NCBI GenBank assembly: GCA_018399285.1
Contig: JAGYOW010000003.1
Coordinates: forward strand, 62,001-126,000
DNA: 64,000 nt
Direction of reading: 5' to 3'
Source: Desulfotignum sp.
GTDB taxonomy: Bacteria > Desulfobacterota > Desulfobacteria > Desulfobacterales > Desulfobacteraceae
In this document: one piece after another, positions 28,818 through 38,482 of the stretch
Position numbering within the stretch: the stretch's first letter is position 1
How the letters are laid out: each line of letters opens with the position of its first letter
Program-made: the position numbers and the translations under genes
Notes under the pieces: generated by a model
The model's database searches: none
The model's input: only the letters and a program-made list of their open reading frames with translations
What the model was told of the DNA's origin: nothing

Positions 28818-30725
28818 ATGGAAATTGAACTGGTTGAAATCCGGGATCATCTGTTTTCCCATCCCCCGTTCCGAAACCTGCCCCGGCATGTGGTGGATGA
28901 CCTGGTGCCGCACATCGAGGTGTCTTACTATCAGGCCGGCACCATGATCCTGGAAAAAGGACAGGACAACCATTATCTGTTTTTTATCCGCAGCGGGGCC
29001 GTGGAAATTCTGCGAAGCTCCGGCGAACTGTACATTCAGATGGGAGAAGGGGAATGTTTCGGCCAGTTTTCGCTGCTGAGAAAAAAAAAGGTCCGGTATC
29101 CGGCCCGGGCCATCGAAGACTCTTTGTTGTACAAAATCCCGGATGCCCCGTTCCAGGAACTGGCTGACACCTATGACCGGTTTGCCGACTTTATGGAGGA
29201 AGAGCACAGTGTCCGGCTGAAAAATGCCCTGGGCCGGGCCGGACAGACCAGCGGCAATCCACTGATGATTTCTAAAATTCACAAACTGATTCCCCGGAAA
29301 ATTATCACTGCCTCACCGGATATTTCCATTCAGCAGGCCGCAAACATCATGACACAGAACCGGGTGTCTTCCCTGGTTCTGGTGCCGGACAACCCGGAAC
29401 AGGACCCGTCCCCGGTCACGGGACTGATCACGGACCGGGATCTGCGCAAACGGGCCATTGTCCCGGGCCTGCCCTTATCCACCCCGGTGCGGAAGGTCAT
29501 GTCCACGGACGTCATCACGCTTCCGGCCGAAGCATATGCATTTGAAGCCATGCTCACCATGATGCGTCACAATCTTCATCATCTGCCCGTACTGGATGGA
29601 AACCGGCCGATAGGCGTGATCACGGTGGCGGATCTGGTCAGATATGAATCCCATGGATCCGTTTATCTGGTGGGAGATATTTTCCGGCAGAAAGATGTGG
29701 ACGGGCTGGCAGACATGGCCCCGAAAATCCGTCAGCTGTTTATCCAGCTGGTGAACGAGGATGCCAGTTCTCACACCATCAGCGCCATCGTTTCCCGGAT
29801 GGGAATCAGCATTTCCCAGCGTCTTCTCCAGCTGGGGGAAAAAAAACTGGGACCGCCGCCTGTGCCATATTGCCTTCTGGCCTTAGGCTCCATGGCCAGA
29901 GACGAAATGACCCTGGTCACGGATCAGGACAATGCATTTGTTATTGATGACACCTTTGATCCCAAAATACACGATCCCTATTTCAAGGCCCTGGCCCGAT
30001 TTTTAAGTGACGGTCTGAACCAATGCGGGTACCCGTATTGCACCGGAGATATCATGGCCACCCATTCCCGGTGGCGGCAGCCCTTATCGGTCTGGAAAAC
30101 CTGTTTTTCCGACTGGATCGATCACCCGGATCCGGAAGCCCTGCTCCATGCCTCCATTTTTTTTGATCTGGAAGGTATTTTCGGTGAAACCGGCCTGGCC
30201 GGTCAACTCAAGCAGCTGATTCTGGAAAAAGCACCGGACAGTCCTCGGTTTCTGGCCTGCCTGGCCCGGAACGCCCTGCTCAGAAAACCGCCCTTGGGTT
30301 TTTTCCGCAAATTTGTTCTGGAACATGACGGCAAACACCATAAAACCTTTAATCTCAAACGCAGAGGGTCTGCCCCCATCAGTGATCTGGCCCGGGTTCA
30401 TGCCCTGGCCTGCGGTGCCGTGCCCATCAACACCCGGGAACGGCTGCTCCGGGTCAAGGAGACCTCTCTTCTGGCGGAAGGGGTGGGCGATGATCTGCTG
30501 GATGCCCTGGAACTGATCTGTATGGTCCGTATCCGCCATCAGGCACGCCAGGCGGAATCCGGGGCTGCCGTGGACAACAATGTCATCCCGGAAAGCCTGT
30601 CATCCTTTGAACGCAACCACCTCAAAGACGCGTTTCAGATCGTGTCCCAGGCCCAGTCGTTTCTCAGATACCGGTACAATGTGTCCCCTGCCATGCAGAC
30701 CCGTGTGCGGACCGGACAGAAATGA
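28818..30725 (+). CDS. cNMP-binding + tandem CBS + DUF294 putative nucleotidyltransferase protein
   Basis: 635 aa; cyclic-nucleotide domain (GTMILEKGQDNHYLFFIRSGAVEIL), CBS pair, LALGSMARDEMTLVTDQDNAFV (nucleotidyltransferase GS motif). Confidence 0.88.
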   Translation: MEIELVEIRDHLFSHPPFRNLPRHVVDDLVPHIEVSYYQAGTMILEKGQDNHYLFFIRSGAVEILRSSGELYIQMGEGECFGQFSLLRKKKVRYPARAIEDSLLYKIPDAPFQELADTYDRFADFMEEEHSVRLKNALGRAGQTSGNPLMISKIHKLIPRKIITASPDISIQQAANIMTQNRVSSLVLVPDNPEQDPSPVTGLITDRDLRKRAIVPGLPLSTPVRKVMSTDVITLPAEAYAFEAMLTMMRHNLHHLPVLDGNRPIGVITVADLVRYESHGSVYLVGDIFRQKDVDGLADMAPKIRQLFIQLVNEDASSHTISAIVSRMGISISQRLLQLGEKKLGPPPVPYCLLALGSMARDEMTLVTDQDNAFVIDDTFDPKIHDPYFKALARFLSDGLNQCGYPYCTGDIMATHSRWRQPLSVWKTCFSDWIDHPDPEALLHASIFFDLEGIFGETGLAGQLKQLILEKAPDSPRFLACLARNALLRKPPLGFFRKFVLEHDGKHHKTFNLKRRGSAPISDLARVHALACGAVPINTRERLLRVKETSLLAEGVGDDLLDALELICMVRIRHQARQAESGAAVDNNVIPESLSSFERNHLKDAFQIVSQAQSFLRYRYNVSPAMQTRVRTGQK

Positions 30726-31460
30726 TCCGGCCCAAATCACCTGAAAAACCGTTTCTAGTTGACTGGCCGTCCCGGTTTCGTATTCTGGAAAAACAGGCAA
30801 AAGATCCGGCTGTCAAAGCGTTTTATCAGGCCGGCAGTGTGCCGGGCGGCACACCGCTGAAACACGTGCCTTTTCTGGCTTTAGACCTGGAAACCACGGG
30901 CTTGAATCCGCAAACCGATGCCATCATCAGTGTCGGATTCATCCCGCTATCATGACCGGATTCTCTTCTGGGTGCCGGCGCCTTAGCACTGTGGGTCTGT
31001 CCGATTCAGCATCCCGCCCGGACATTCAGACCGTCATCTACGGCATCACCATTCCCGCATGGATGCCTGTCTCGGTTCAACACCATTTTACCCCTGCTGC
31101 TCAAGGCCATGGCCGGCCGGGCTTGGCTAGGCCCATTACAGCTGGATTGGAACATGGTTTTTTACGCAAGGAAATTGCAGATCTGACCGGTGATGATCTT
31201 GAATTTCCCATCGGGATACCATGGAGATTGAACCTAGAAAACACCCGGTTTTCCGCCCAATCTGTTCCAGCGCTGGATGGGAGAAAAAACAGCCCTCGCG
31301 CTCATCTATTGAATAGCGCTGGTAGCATCTTACCCCTACCGCCCCCATCATTCCGACCGATGCCCCGGTTGCGCCGGAACTGTTTTTAGCCCAGACAAAT
31401 GACCAATTCGCTGTGGACACGCCGATATCGGTTTTGCTGTATCCAGCATCCGTGAAACAT
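30722..31460 (+). pseudogene. 3'-5' exonuclease (DNA Pol III epsilon-like), multiply frameshifted
   Basis: Intact N-terminus VPFLALDLETTGLNPQTDAIISVGFIPLS (Exo I) then stop; continuation split across frames: VIYGIT, TILPLLLKAMAGR, LEFP, DTMEIEPRKHPVFRP, RYHL-PYRPHH, ELFLAQTNDQFAVDTPISVLLYPAS. Confidence 0.65.
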
Positions 31461-31570
31461 AATGCCTTGACAAATATTAACCCCGCTAAAGATTTTAGGA
31501 TATTCTATATTTGAACAAACTGTTAAAACATATTCTTTTTCAATACAAATACAATCAGGTTGAACACCCT

Positions 31571-33386
31571 ATGACTTTATCCTGCACCCCTCATTTTGAT
31601 CCGTTTGGGCCGGCGGGTTTCTGTACCGGCCGGCACCACATTGCTTCAAGCCGCTCTTTCCAAGGTATACTGCCAGATCCGATTGCGGCGAAAAAGGCAC
31701 CTGCGGCAAATGCCGGGTGGATTGTCATCGATCATCCGGGCCACCTGTCCCGGACCGAACAGGAACAGAAACTGCTGAAAAAAAGGGGGTCATCGCCTCG
31801 CTACCTAAGAAGGCCCGCATCTCAAAGGGGACTTCTCCGGGTGACGGTCCCGGAAAGCCTGGTTCTGGGAGACGAGGTGTTCGGAAAACCGGTATCCAGG
31901 AAATTTCAGCATTGATCCTGCGGTGCGCCGGTTTCCTTTGACAGCAGACCAGATCAAAGCGATTGATGACATGACCGTTCTCAGCCGGGAAGAAAAAATC
32001 CGCCGGGCCGTGGAAACCCGATTTTCACAAACAATTGATTTTAAAGACCCCTTACCACTGACCCAACTGGCCGATCCTTATGTGTACACCCATGACCTCA
32101 CCGTGGTGGCTCAGGAAAACAACCATGTCACAGCCATCCACCCGGGCCTGCACCCCACAGGGATCGGGATCGCTTTTGACATCGGCACCACCACCATTGC
32201 CGCATACATGTGCGACCTGGCGGCCGGCACGATTCTTTCAGCCAAAGCCATGGTCAATCCCCAGCGCAGGTACGGGGAAGATGTCATTTCCCGGATATCT
32301 GCGGTCAGCGAGCATCCTGAGGCGTTGGCCGCCCAGCAGCGTCTGGCAGCCGGCGCCATGAACCATCTGATGGACTCCTGCCTGGAAGAGACCGGGCAAA
32401 GCCGGGACACCATCGACCGGATCACCGTGGTGGGAAACACCACCATGCAGCATCTGTTTGCCGGATTCAATCCCCATACCTTAGGGACCGCGCCTTATCT
32501 GCCGGTTTTTCAGGATGCCCTTGTACCGACCTGCAAAAATCTGGGACTTCATGCCGGAGATAACGTACCCGTGTTCATTTTCCCGGTGATCTCCGGATTC
32601 CTGGGGGGAGATATTCTGGCGGCCTGCCTGGGTGATTTATCCCATACCAGAGAAAAAACCTCTTTGATCATCGACATCGGCACCAATGGCGAACTCATGC
32701 TCTGTACCGGCGACAAAATATGGGCCACCAGCTGTGCCACCGGCCCGGCCCTGGAAGGGGCTCAGATATCCAGCGGCATGAGAGCCGCCACCGGGGCGGT
32801 CAGCCGCGTCTGGGTAGACAACGGTGCCATCATCCATGAAACCATTAACCAGGCCCCGGCCATCGGCATCTGCGGCACGGGCGTAATCGATATTCTGGCG
32901 GCCATGCGTAAAACCGGGACCATCCGGGAAGACGGAAAATTTGATCCGGACAAACCCGGCGTCACCGCCGATGACAGCGGGACCGGCCGGGCATTCACCC
33001 TGCCGGGCACGGATGTCCGGTTTGTTCTCAAAGACGTGCGCCAGGTCCAGCTGGCCAAGGCGGCGCTGTCCGTGGGGATACAGCTGATGCTGGAAAAAGC
33101 CGAAGTCACCCGGGTGGACAGAACCATTCTCACCGGTGCATTCGGTGCCAAATTCGACTGGAAAAATGCCAGAGACATCGGTATGCTGCCGCCGGTTATC
33201 TGTGAAAATGAAATGATTGCCGCAGAAAACCTGGCCGGTACCGGTGCGGTCATGGCCCTGCTGAACAAAACCTATGAAACGGAAATTAGATCCATGGCCC
33301 GGCAGGTGAGGTTTATCGATCTGGCGTCAGAACCCGGATTTGTTGAACGGTTTTCTGCCGCCACCCGGTTTCCAGCATTAGATTGA
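31571..33386 (+). CDS. ASKHA-domain (DUF4445/RACo-like) corrinoid-activation protein with N-terminal 2Fe-2S ferredoxin domain; N-terminal third frameshifted
   Basis: Intact ORF 31923..33386 with IGIAFDIGTTTIAAYMCDLAAG, VVGNTTMQHLFAG, LIIDIGTNGELML, LTGAFGAKFDWKNARDIGMLPP. Upstream frames contain GRRVSVPAGTTLLQAAL and DCGEKGTCGKCRVD (2Fe-2S motif near 31680). Confidence 0.8.
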
Positions 33387-33470
33387 CATTGACGGACTCA
33401 AGCCTCATGATTTAGTATTTCAGTATATTCGAACATTGTAACGACACGTTCAAAAAGAAAGGAAAAAAAA

Positions 33471-34049
33471 ATGAACCCTGTCAAGATCCTGTTGCTGGCA
33501 CTTTGTGCCTTTTTTATGGCTGACAGTGGATTTTCAGCGCTTGCCGGAGAGTACGATCAAACCCTTTCTGTTTTCAAAAAGTCACCGGCAGTTCAGCCAT
33601 TTTTCGATACGGCTTATGGATATGCGGTATTCCCCACCGTAGGAAAGGGCGGCATTGCCATTGTCGGCGGGGCATACGGCAAAGGCCGGGTTTACCGGCA
33701 GGGAAGTATCACCGGACATGTGTCACTGTCCAAGGTGAGTGTCGGCCCCCAGCTGGGAGGACAGGCGTTTTCCGAAATTATTTTCTTTCAGGACCAACGC
33801 GCCTATGAAGAATTCACCAGCGGCCGTTTTGAGTTTGATGCATCCATATCCGCTGTGGTCATCACCGCCGGTGTCCAGGCAAAAGCCGGCACTGAAGGTG
33901 CAACCGCCGGAGCCAGTGCCGGCCCTGCCACAGGAGCCCAAGCTGAAATCGGTTACACCAAAGGGTTGGCCGTATTCGTCCATACCAAAGGCGGACTGAT
34001 GTATGAGGCTGCCATCGGAGGACAGAAATTTGATTTTACCCCGCTTTGA
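33471..34049 (+). CDS. YSC84/SYLF-domain lipid-binding-like exported protein
   Basis: 192 aa with signal peptide; YGYAVFPTVGKGGIAIVGGAYGKGRVYRQGSITGHVSLSKVSVGPQLGGQAFSEIIFFQ. Confidence 0.8.
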   Translation: MNPVKILLLALCAFFMADSGFSALAGEYDQTLSVFKKSPAVQPFFDTAYGYAVFPTVGKGGIAIVGGAYGKGRVYRQGSITGHVSLSKVSVGPQLGGQAFSEIIFFQDQRAYEEFTSGRFEFDASISAVVITAGVQAKAGTEGATAGASAGPATGAQAEIGYTKGLAVFVHTKGGLMYEAAIGGQKFDFTPL

Positions 34050-34055
34050 TGCCTG

Positions 34056-34331
34056 TCATGAAATCCGGGGGGATCCCTCTTCGGTCTCTCCCGCTCCGGG
34101 GATCCACTCCAGCTCCACCTCGAATTTCTTTTTCAACCGCTTGCCCTGCTCCTCTTCCACCTTGAGCTGAATCTCCATGGTGCCAGGAAAGGTGATGGTC
34201 ACTTCATCCGCACCCTGGCTCAAGGTCATGGAGCCGGCATTGATCTTATCCGCAATCAGGCGCAGGGTTTCGCTGATCTCTTTGGCGGTCTTTTTTTCTT
34301 CCGTCTTGAACAATACCGTTTCCCGTCCCAT
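34056..34331 (-). CDS. Amphi-Trp domain-containing protein
   Basis: MGRETVLFKTEEKKTAKEISETLRLIADKINAGSMTLSQGADEVTITFPGTMEIQLKVEEEQGKRLKKKFEVELEW. Confidence 0.75.
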   Translation of the reverse strand: MGRETVLFKTEEKKTAKEISETLRLIADKINAGSMTLSQGADEVTITFPGTMEIQLKVEEEQGKRLKKKFEVELEWIPGAGETEEGSPRIS

Positions 34332-34460
34332 GGCTGTCTCCTCCCGGTTTGTCAGGTTGTTGGATGCCAGTTTCATACCACCTTTTTCAGGTGGGATCAA
34401 TCTCAAACCACCGGCCTGATCCGGGTTGATATTTTTCAGGGACTGTGGTTCAATCATGGT

Positions 34461-35849
34461 ATGAGTGAAAACGTTTTTTATTTCATCCTGGTACAGACCT
34501 CCGCCATTGTGTCCGGGATTCTGGTTCTGGGTTCCCTGGGACACATGGTTTACCAGCGCAGAGAGCCCCCCAGCATGATTGCCTGGCTTCTGGCCATTAT
34601 TCTGCTGCCTTATCTGGCGGTGCCGCTTTATTTTATTCTCAGGAGCCGGAAACTCAAGCGACGGGAAAAAACGGCCCTCAAGCTGGCCAAAAAAGGAGAA
34701 ATTCCGGATTCAAAAGCCACTTCTATCGACATGGTGCTGCGAAACAACGGAATTGCCGGTGCCACCTTTGGAAACCGGTTTTTCTTTTATACCGACGGTG
34801 TCCAAGCCTATAACATGCTCATGGAACAAATCTCTTCCGCCCGGCACAGCATTCTTATCTCCACGTATGTCTTACGTCCGGATCCCGTGGGAAAAAACGT
34901 GCTGTCCGCTCTGACCCGGAAAGCGTCCCAGGGGGTGCAGGTGAAACTGCTCATCGACTGCATCGGCTCCCTGCCCCTGTATTTTCACCAGAAACCGCTG
35001 CGAAACTTGAGAAAAGCCGGGGGACAGGTGGCGTTTTACATGCCGCTGATGACCCGGCCGTTCCAGAACTATATTAATTTGCGAAACCATCGGAAAATCT
35101 TTATTTTTGACGATTGCACGGTTCTTTCCGGCGGCATGAACATTTCCAGGGAATATATGGGACCTTCCCCGTATGATCAGCGGTGGACGGACATTCTGTT
35201 TTACCTTGAGGGACCGGCCGTGTTTCATTACCGGGAAATTTTCACGGAAGACTGGAATCATACGGCTGAAAAAAAACTGGCGATTCCGGATTTCCTGCCG
35301 GAGGCCACGGGAGATGCCACCCTTCAGGTGGTGCCCTCCGGACCGGATATTCCAAGCGATGCCTTATACGAAGCCCTGCTGTTTGCCGTTTTTTCCGCCC
35401 GGGAACGTATCTGGATCGTAACTCCCTATTTTGTTCCGGATAAAAGCCTGATGCAGGCGTTGGTCATTGCCTGCCACAGAGGCGTGGATGTCCGGCTCAT
35501 CACCCCGGCCAGTTCCAATCATCTGGTCGCTGATTTGAGCCGATCCAGTTTCATGCGGGACCTGGCCGGCAAAGGCGTGAAAGTGCTTTTGTATCCCCAC
35601 GGCATGATTCATGCCAAAGCCATGCTGTTCGATGACCGGGGCGTGGTGATGGGATCTGCCAATTTTGACCAGCGCAGCCTGTTTCTCAATTATGAGGTGG
35701 TCAGTTTTGCCTATTCCAGATCCATTATCGATCCATGTGCCGCCTGGATGAACCAGTTGATTGCAGATTGTACCCGCCGTATGCAGCCGGCCGGGCGATG
35801 GCGCCGGATCAGTGAAAACCTCATGAGCGTGTTTGCGCCACTGCTGTGA
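34461..35849 (+). CDS. Cardiolipin synthase (phospholipase D family)
   Basis: 462 aa; two HxK motifs: NHRKIFIFDDCTVLSGGMNISREY and IHAKAMLFDDRGVVMGSANFDQRSL; N-terminal TM pair. Confidence 0.92.
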   Translation: MSENVFYFILVQTSAIVSGILVLGSLGHMVYQRREPPSMIAWLLAIILLPYLAVPLYFILRSRKLKRREKTALKLAKKGEIPDSKATSIDMVLRNNGIAGATFGNRFFFYTDGVQAYNMLMEQISSARHSILISTYVLRPDPVGKNVLSALTRKASQGVQVKLLIDCIGSLPLYFHQKPLRNLRKAGGQVAFYMPLMTRPFQNYINLRNHRKIFIFDDCTVLSGGMNISREYMGPSPYDQRWTDILFYLEGPAVFHYREIFTEDWNHTAEKKLAIPDFLPEATGDATLQVVPSGPDIPSDALYEALLFAVFSARERIWIVTPYFVPDKSLMQALVIACHRGVDVRLITPASSNHLVADLSRSSFMRDLAGKGVKVLLYPHGMIHAKAMLFDDRGVVMGSANFDQRSLFLNYEVVSFAYSRSIIDPCAAWMNQLIADCTRRMQPAGRWRRISENLMSVFAPLL

Positions 35850-35868
35850 CAGGCCGGGATCCAATAAA

Positions 35869-36615
35869 ATGTTTAAACCGGAAATCCCCTTATTGCGGTC
35901 CCCGCTGATTCTGGAAAACAAAATCATTCCCTGTGATTTCGGTATCCTGTGCTGGAATGTTCACAAAGAAAACCTGAAACCCGAGTTTGACACCATGATC
36001 AAAAACTGGGTCCGGCAGTTTGACATGGATATTCTTCTGTTCCAGGAAGCCGTGTTTCCGGACACACTGTTTTCCGTGGCCGGGCTGTCCTATGCGGCAG
36101 CCGCCAATATCAGAATACGGGAACGCCATTTCGGGGTTCTGACCGCTGCCATGGCCGATATTCACACCAAAACCGATGTCATGTCCCTGGCCAGGGAGAC
36201 CCTGCTCGCCACCCGGAAAAACATTCTCATGACCCGGTACTGGCTGGGCACCGGGGATCTGCTGCTGGTGGTCAATGTGCATGCCGTCAATTTCACCTCC
36301 CGGGCCTGGTATGAATGGGAATTTTCCCGGTTGCTCAAAACGTTGCAGCACCATTCCGGCCCCATGATTCTGGCTGGAGACTTCAACTGCTGGAACCGAT
36401 CCAGGCTTGAGTTTATCACGGGCCTGACCCGGAAACTGGGCCTGCAACAGGCACGGCCAAAACGGCCCTATCTGGTGAAACAGGTGTTCGGGTTTAAACT
36501 GGACCGCATCTATTTCCGCCAATTGACCCTGAACCACATGGATGCCATGGAAAACCGCCTGTTTTCAGACCACAACCCTTTGCTGGCAAGATTTTCCTGT
36601 ATCCTTCCCAAATGA
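35869..36615 (+). CDS. Endonuclease/exonuclease/phosphatase family protein
   Basis: FGILCWNVHKENL...MDILLFQEAVFP...ILAGDFNCWNRSRLEFI...FSDHNPLLARF. Confidence 0.85.
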   Translation: MFKPEIPLLRSPLILENKIIPCDFGILCWNVHKENLKPEFDTMIKNWVRQFDMDILLFQEAVFPDTLFSVAGLSYAAAANIRIRERHFGVLTAAMADIHTKTDVMSLARETLLATRKNILMTRYWLGTGDLLLVVNVHAVNFTSRAWYEWEFSRLLKTLQHHSGPMILAGDFNCWNRSRLEFITGLTRKLGLQQARPKRPYLVKQVFGFKLDRIYFRQLTLNHMDAMENRLFSDHNPLLARFSCILPK

Positions 36616-36662
36616 GCAACATTTTGATTGTGTTGTTAAAATTTGTCTGATATTTCTTTACC

Positions 36663-36700
36663 GCAGATATCCGGACCAGCAAAGTATCTGCTTTATTTTC
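36663..36700 (+). terminator. Putative intrinsic terminator
   Basis: GCAGATA (36663-36669)/TATCTGC (36685-36691) followed by TTTATTTT. Confidence 0.5.
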
Positions 36701-36728
36701 AACAAGAGGTGACGGCCCCTTCAGGAGA

Positions 36729-37604
36729 TTGACAATGAACATTATGGAAAAAATTAAAAAACACTGCCTGCTGTTTGACGGTGCCATGGGATCGATCCTC
36801 ATTTCCAAGGGCCTGGCCGGAAACGAGGCGGCAGAAACCTGGAATATCCAACACCCGGATATCATCCGGCAGATTCATACGGATTATCTTGCTGCCGGGG
36901 CTGATGTGGTCAGTGCCAACACATATGGGGCATCGTTGCTCAAGCTTGAAAAAACAGGCATGTCTAAAGATTTTGAAAGGCTCAACCGTGAGGGGGTCCG
37001 GCTGGCTAAAACCGCGGGCCATTCAGATCATTATGTGGCTGCGGATTTCGGTGCGATGGGTGACATGCTCGCCCCTGCCGGCCCGGTTTCATTTGAAACA
37101 GCAAAAGAATGTTTTGTCCGCCAGGCGGAGATCCTGGAAGATGAGGGGGTTGACCTGTTTCTTGTGGAAACTGTTTTCGATCTCAATGCCGGCCTTTGTG
37201 CGGTTCAGGCCATCCAGTCCGTTTCAGGCAAACCCGTTTTCTGTTCTTTGACTTTCAAGGAAACCCCCAAAGGGTTTTACACCATTTTTGGAAATGCACC
37301 GGAACACAGCATGAACGTTCTGGCGGATCACGGTGTTTCTGCGGTGGGGGCCAACTGTTCTCTGGGCAGCGATGCCATGGTGCGGCTGGCGGATCAGATT
37401 CGTCAATCCGTGGATATCCCTGTGATCATTCAACCCAATGCCGGAATGCCCCAAATCACACCGGACAACCACACGGTTTATCCTGAAAACGATGACCTGT
37501 TTGCCGCCAACATGAAAAAAATCCGGGATCTGGGGGTGGAAATCATCGGCGGATGCTGCGGCACAACACCGGAAACCATCCGGAAAATCCGCGCTTTGCT
37601 TTGA
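36729..37604 (+). CDS. Homocysteine S-methyltransferase family protein (stand-alone)
   Basis: 291 aa; LLFDGAMGSILISKGLAG, NTYGAS, GANCSLG, EIIGGCCGTTPETIRKI zinc-binding Cys. Confidence 0.88.
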   Translation: MTMNIMEKIKKHCLLFDGAMGSILISKGLAGNEAAETWNIQHPDIIRQIHTDYLAAGADVVSANTYGASLLKLEKTGMSKDFERLNREGVRLAKTAGHSDHYVAADFGAMGDMLAPAGPVSFETAKECFVRQAEILEDEGVDLFLVETVFDLNAGLCAVQAIQSVSGKPVFCSLTFKETPKGFYTIFGNAPEHSMNVLADHGVSAVGANCSLGSDAMVRLADQIRQSVDIPVIIQPNAGMPQITPDNHTVYPENDDLFAANMKKIRDLGVEIIGGCCGTTPETIRKIRALL

Positions 37605-37631
37605 ACCGCCCGCCATTGATTTTCTGAACAA

Positions 37632-37673
37632 CGCAAAAAAAATAAGGCGGCCGGATATCCGGCACCGGCCGCC
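37632..37673 (-). terminator. Intrinsic terminator (for the minus-strand CBS gene)
   Basis: GGCGGCCGG (37646-37654)/CCGGCCGCC (37665-37673); on the minus strand followed by ttATTTTTTTTGCG. Confidence 0.65.
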
Positions 37674-37689
37674 CTCCTGATGGATCACC

Positions 37690-38241
37690 TCAAACCGTGC
37701 ATTCTTTCATGGTCTGGGCGACTTCCTTATAAACATCGGTAAATCGCAGCATGCCGATGAATTCGTTTTTTTCCATTACAAAAAGAGTGTCATGCCGATT
37801 CACCACAAACAGATGAAAACATTTGGTAAGGCTGTCATCCAGATTGACGGACTGGCCGTCATTGGGGATGTTCACAAAATTTTTGACATGGATATCTCCG
37901 GCCTTGCGGCACAGATCCTTGAACGGGCTTTCCCACAGGTTATAGTCTTGTCGCATGCCGTTCCAGATATACTTGAGCCCTAATTTTTCCAGGGTTTTTT
38001 CCACATTCACCTGGTTGTATTTTTTTTCCAGCCCCTTGAACAGATCGATGGGGGATATTTTTCCGATAATCTGTTTTTTCTCATTTTCCACCAGCATGAT
38101 CCGCTGGGCACTTTTCCCGGACAAAAAGTCTTCCTGGGCCGTTTCCAGGGCAAAAAGGGCATCAAATAACGATGCGGTGTCCGCAATTTTCGGAAATTGA
38201 TCTGCCGGCACCATCAGGTCACGGACCTTCATTTTTTCCAT
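37690..38241 (-). CDS. CBS domain-containing protein
   Basis: MEKMKVRDLMVPADQFPKIADTASLFDALFALETAQEDFLSGKSAQRIMLVENEKKQIIGKISPIDLFKGLE...; second CBS at C-terminus. Confidence 0.8.
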   Translation of the reverse strand: MEKMKVRDLMVPADQFPKIADTASLFDALFALETAQEDFLSGKSAQRIMLVENEKKQIIGKISPIDLFKGLEKKYNQVNVEKTLEKLGLKYIWNGMRQDYNLWESPFKDLCRKAGDIHVKNFVNIPNDGQSVNLDDSLTKCFHLFVVNRHDTLFVMEKNEFIGMLRFTDVYKEVAQTMKECTV

Positions 38242-38482
38242 ATCCTTATGTCTCCTGTTTCTGGTCTTTCCCGATACTGCTTTGACACAAATCGCAGCAG
38301 TATGCCGTGGAAGGTGTTTTTTTCTGGATATCAATTTTACAGATATAGAATAGGAAACGCATCTGAAAGTCAATGAGTTTTGAAATTTCCCGCTCAAAAA
38401 CATCCGGCGGAACCGCTGACTTATTTGTGGATCTATGGTAAAAACCATGAGACAATTAATTTTTGTTACCTGATGCCAAGCA

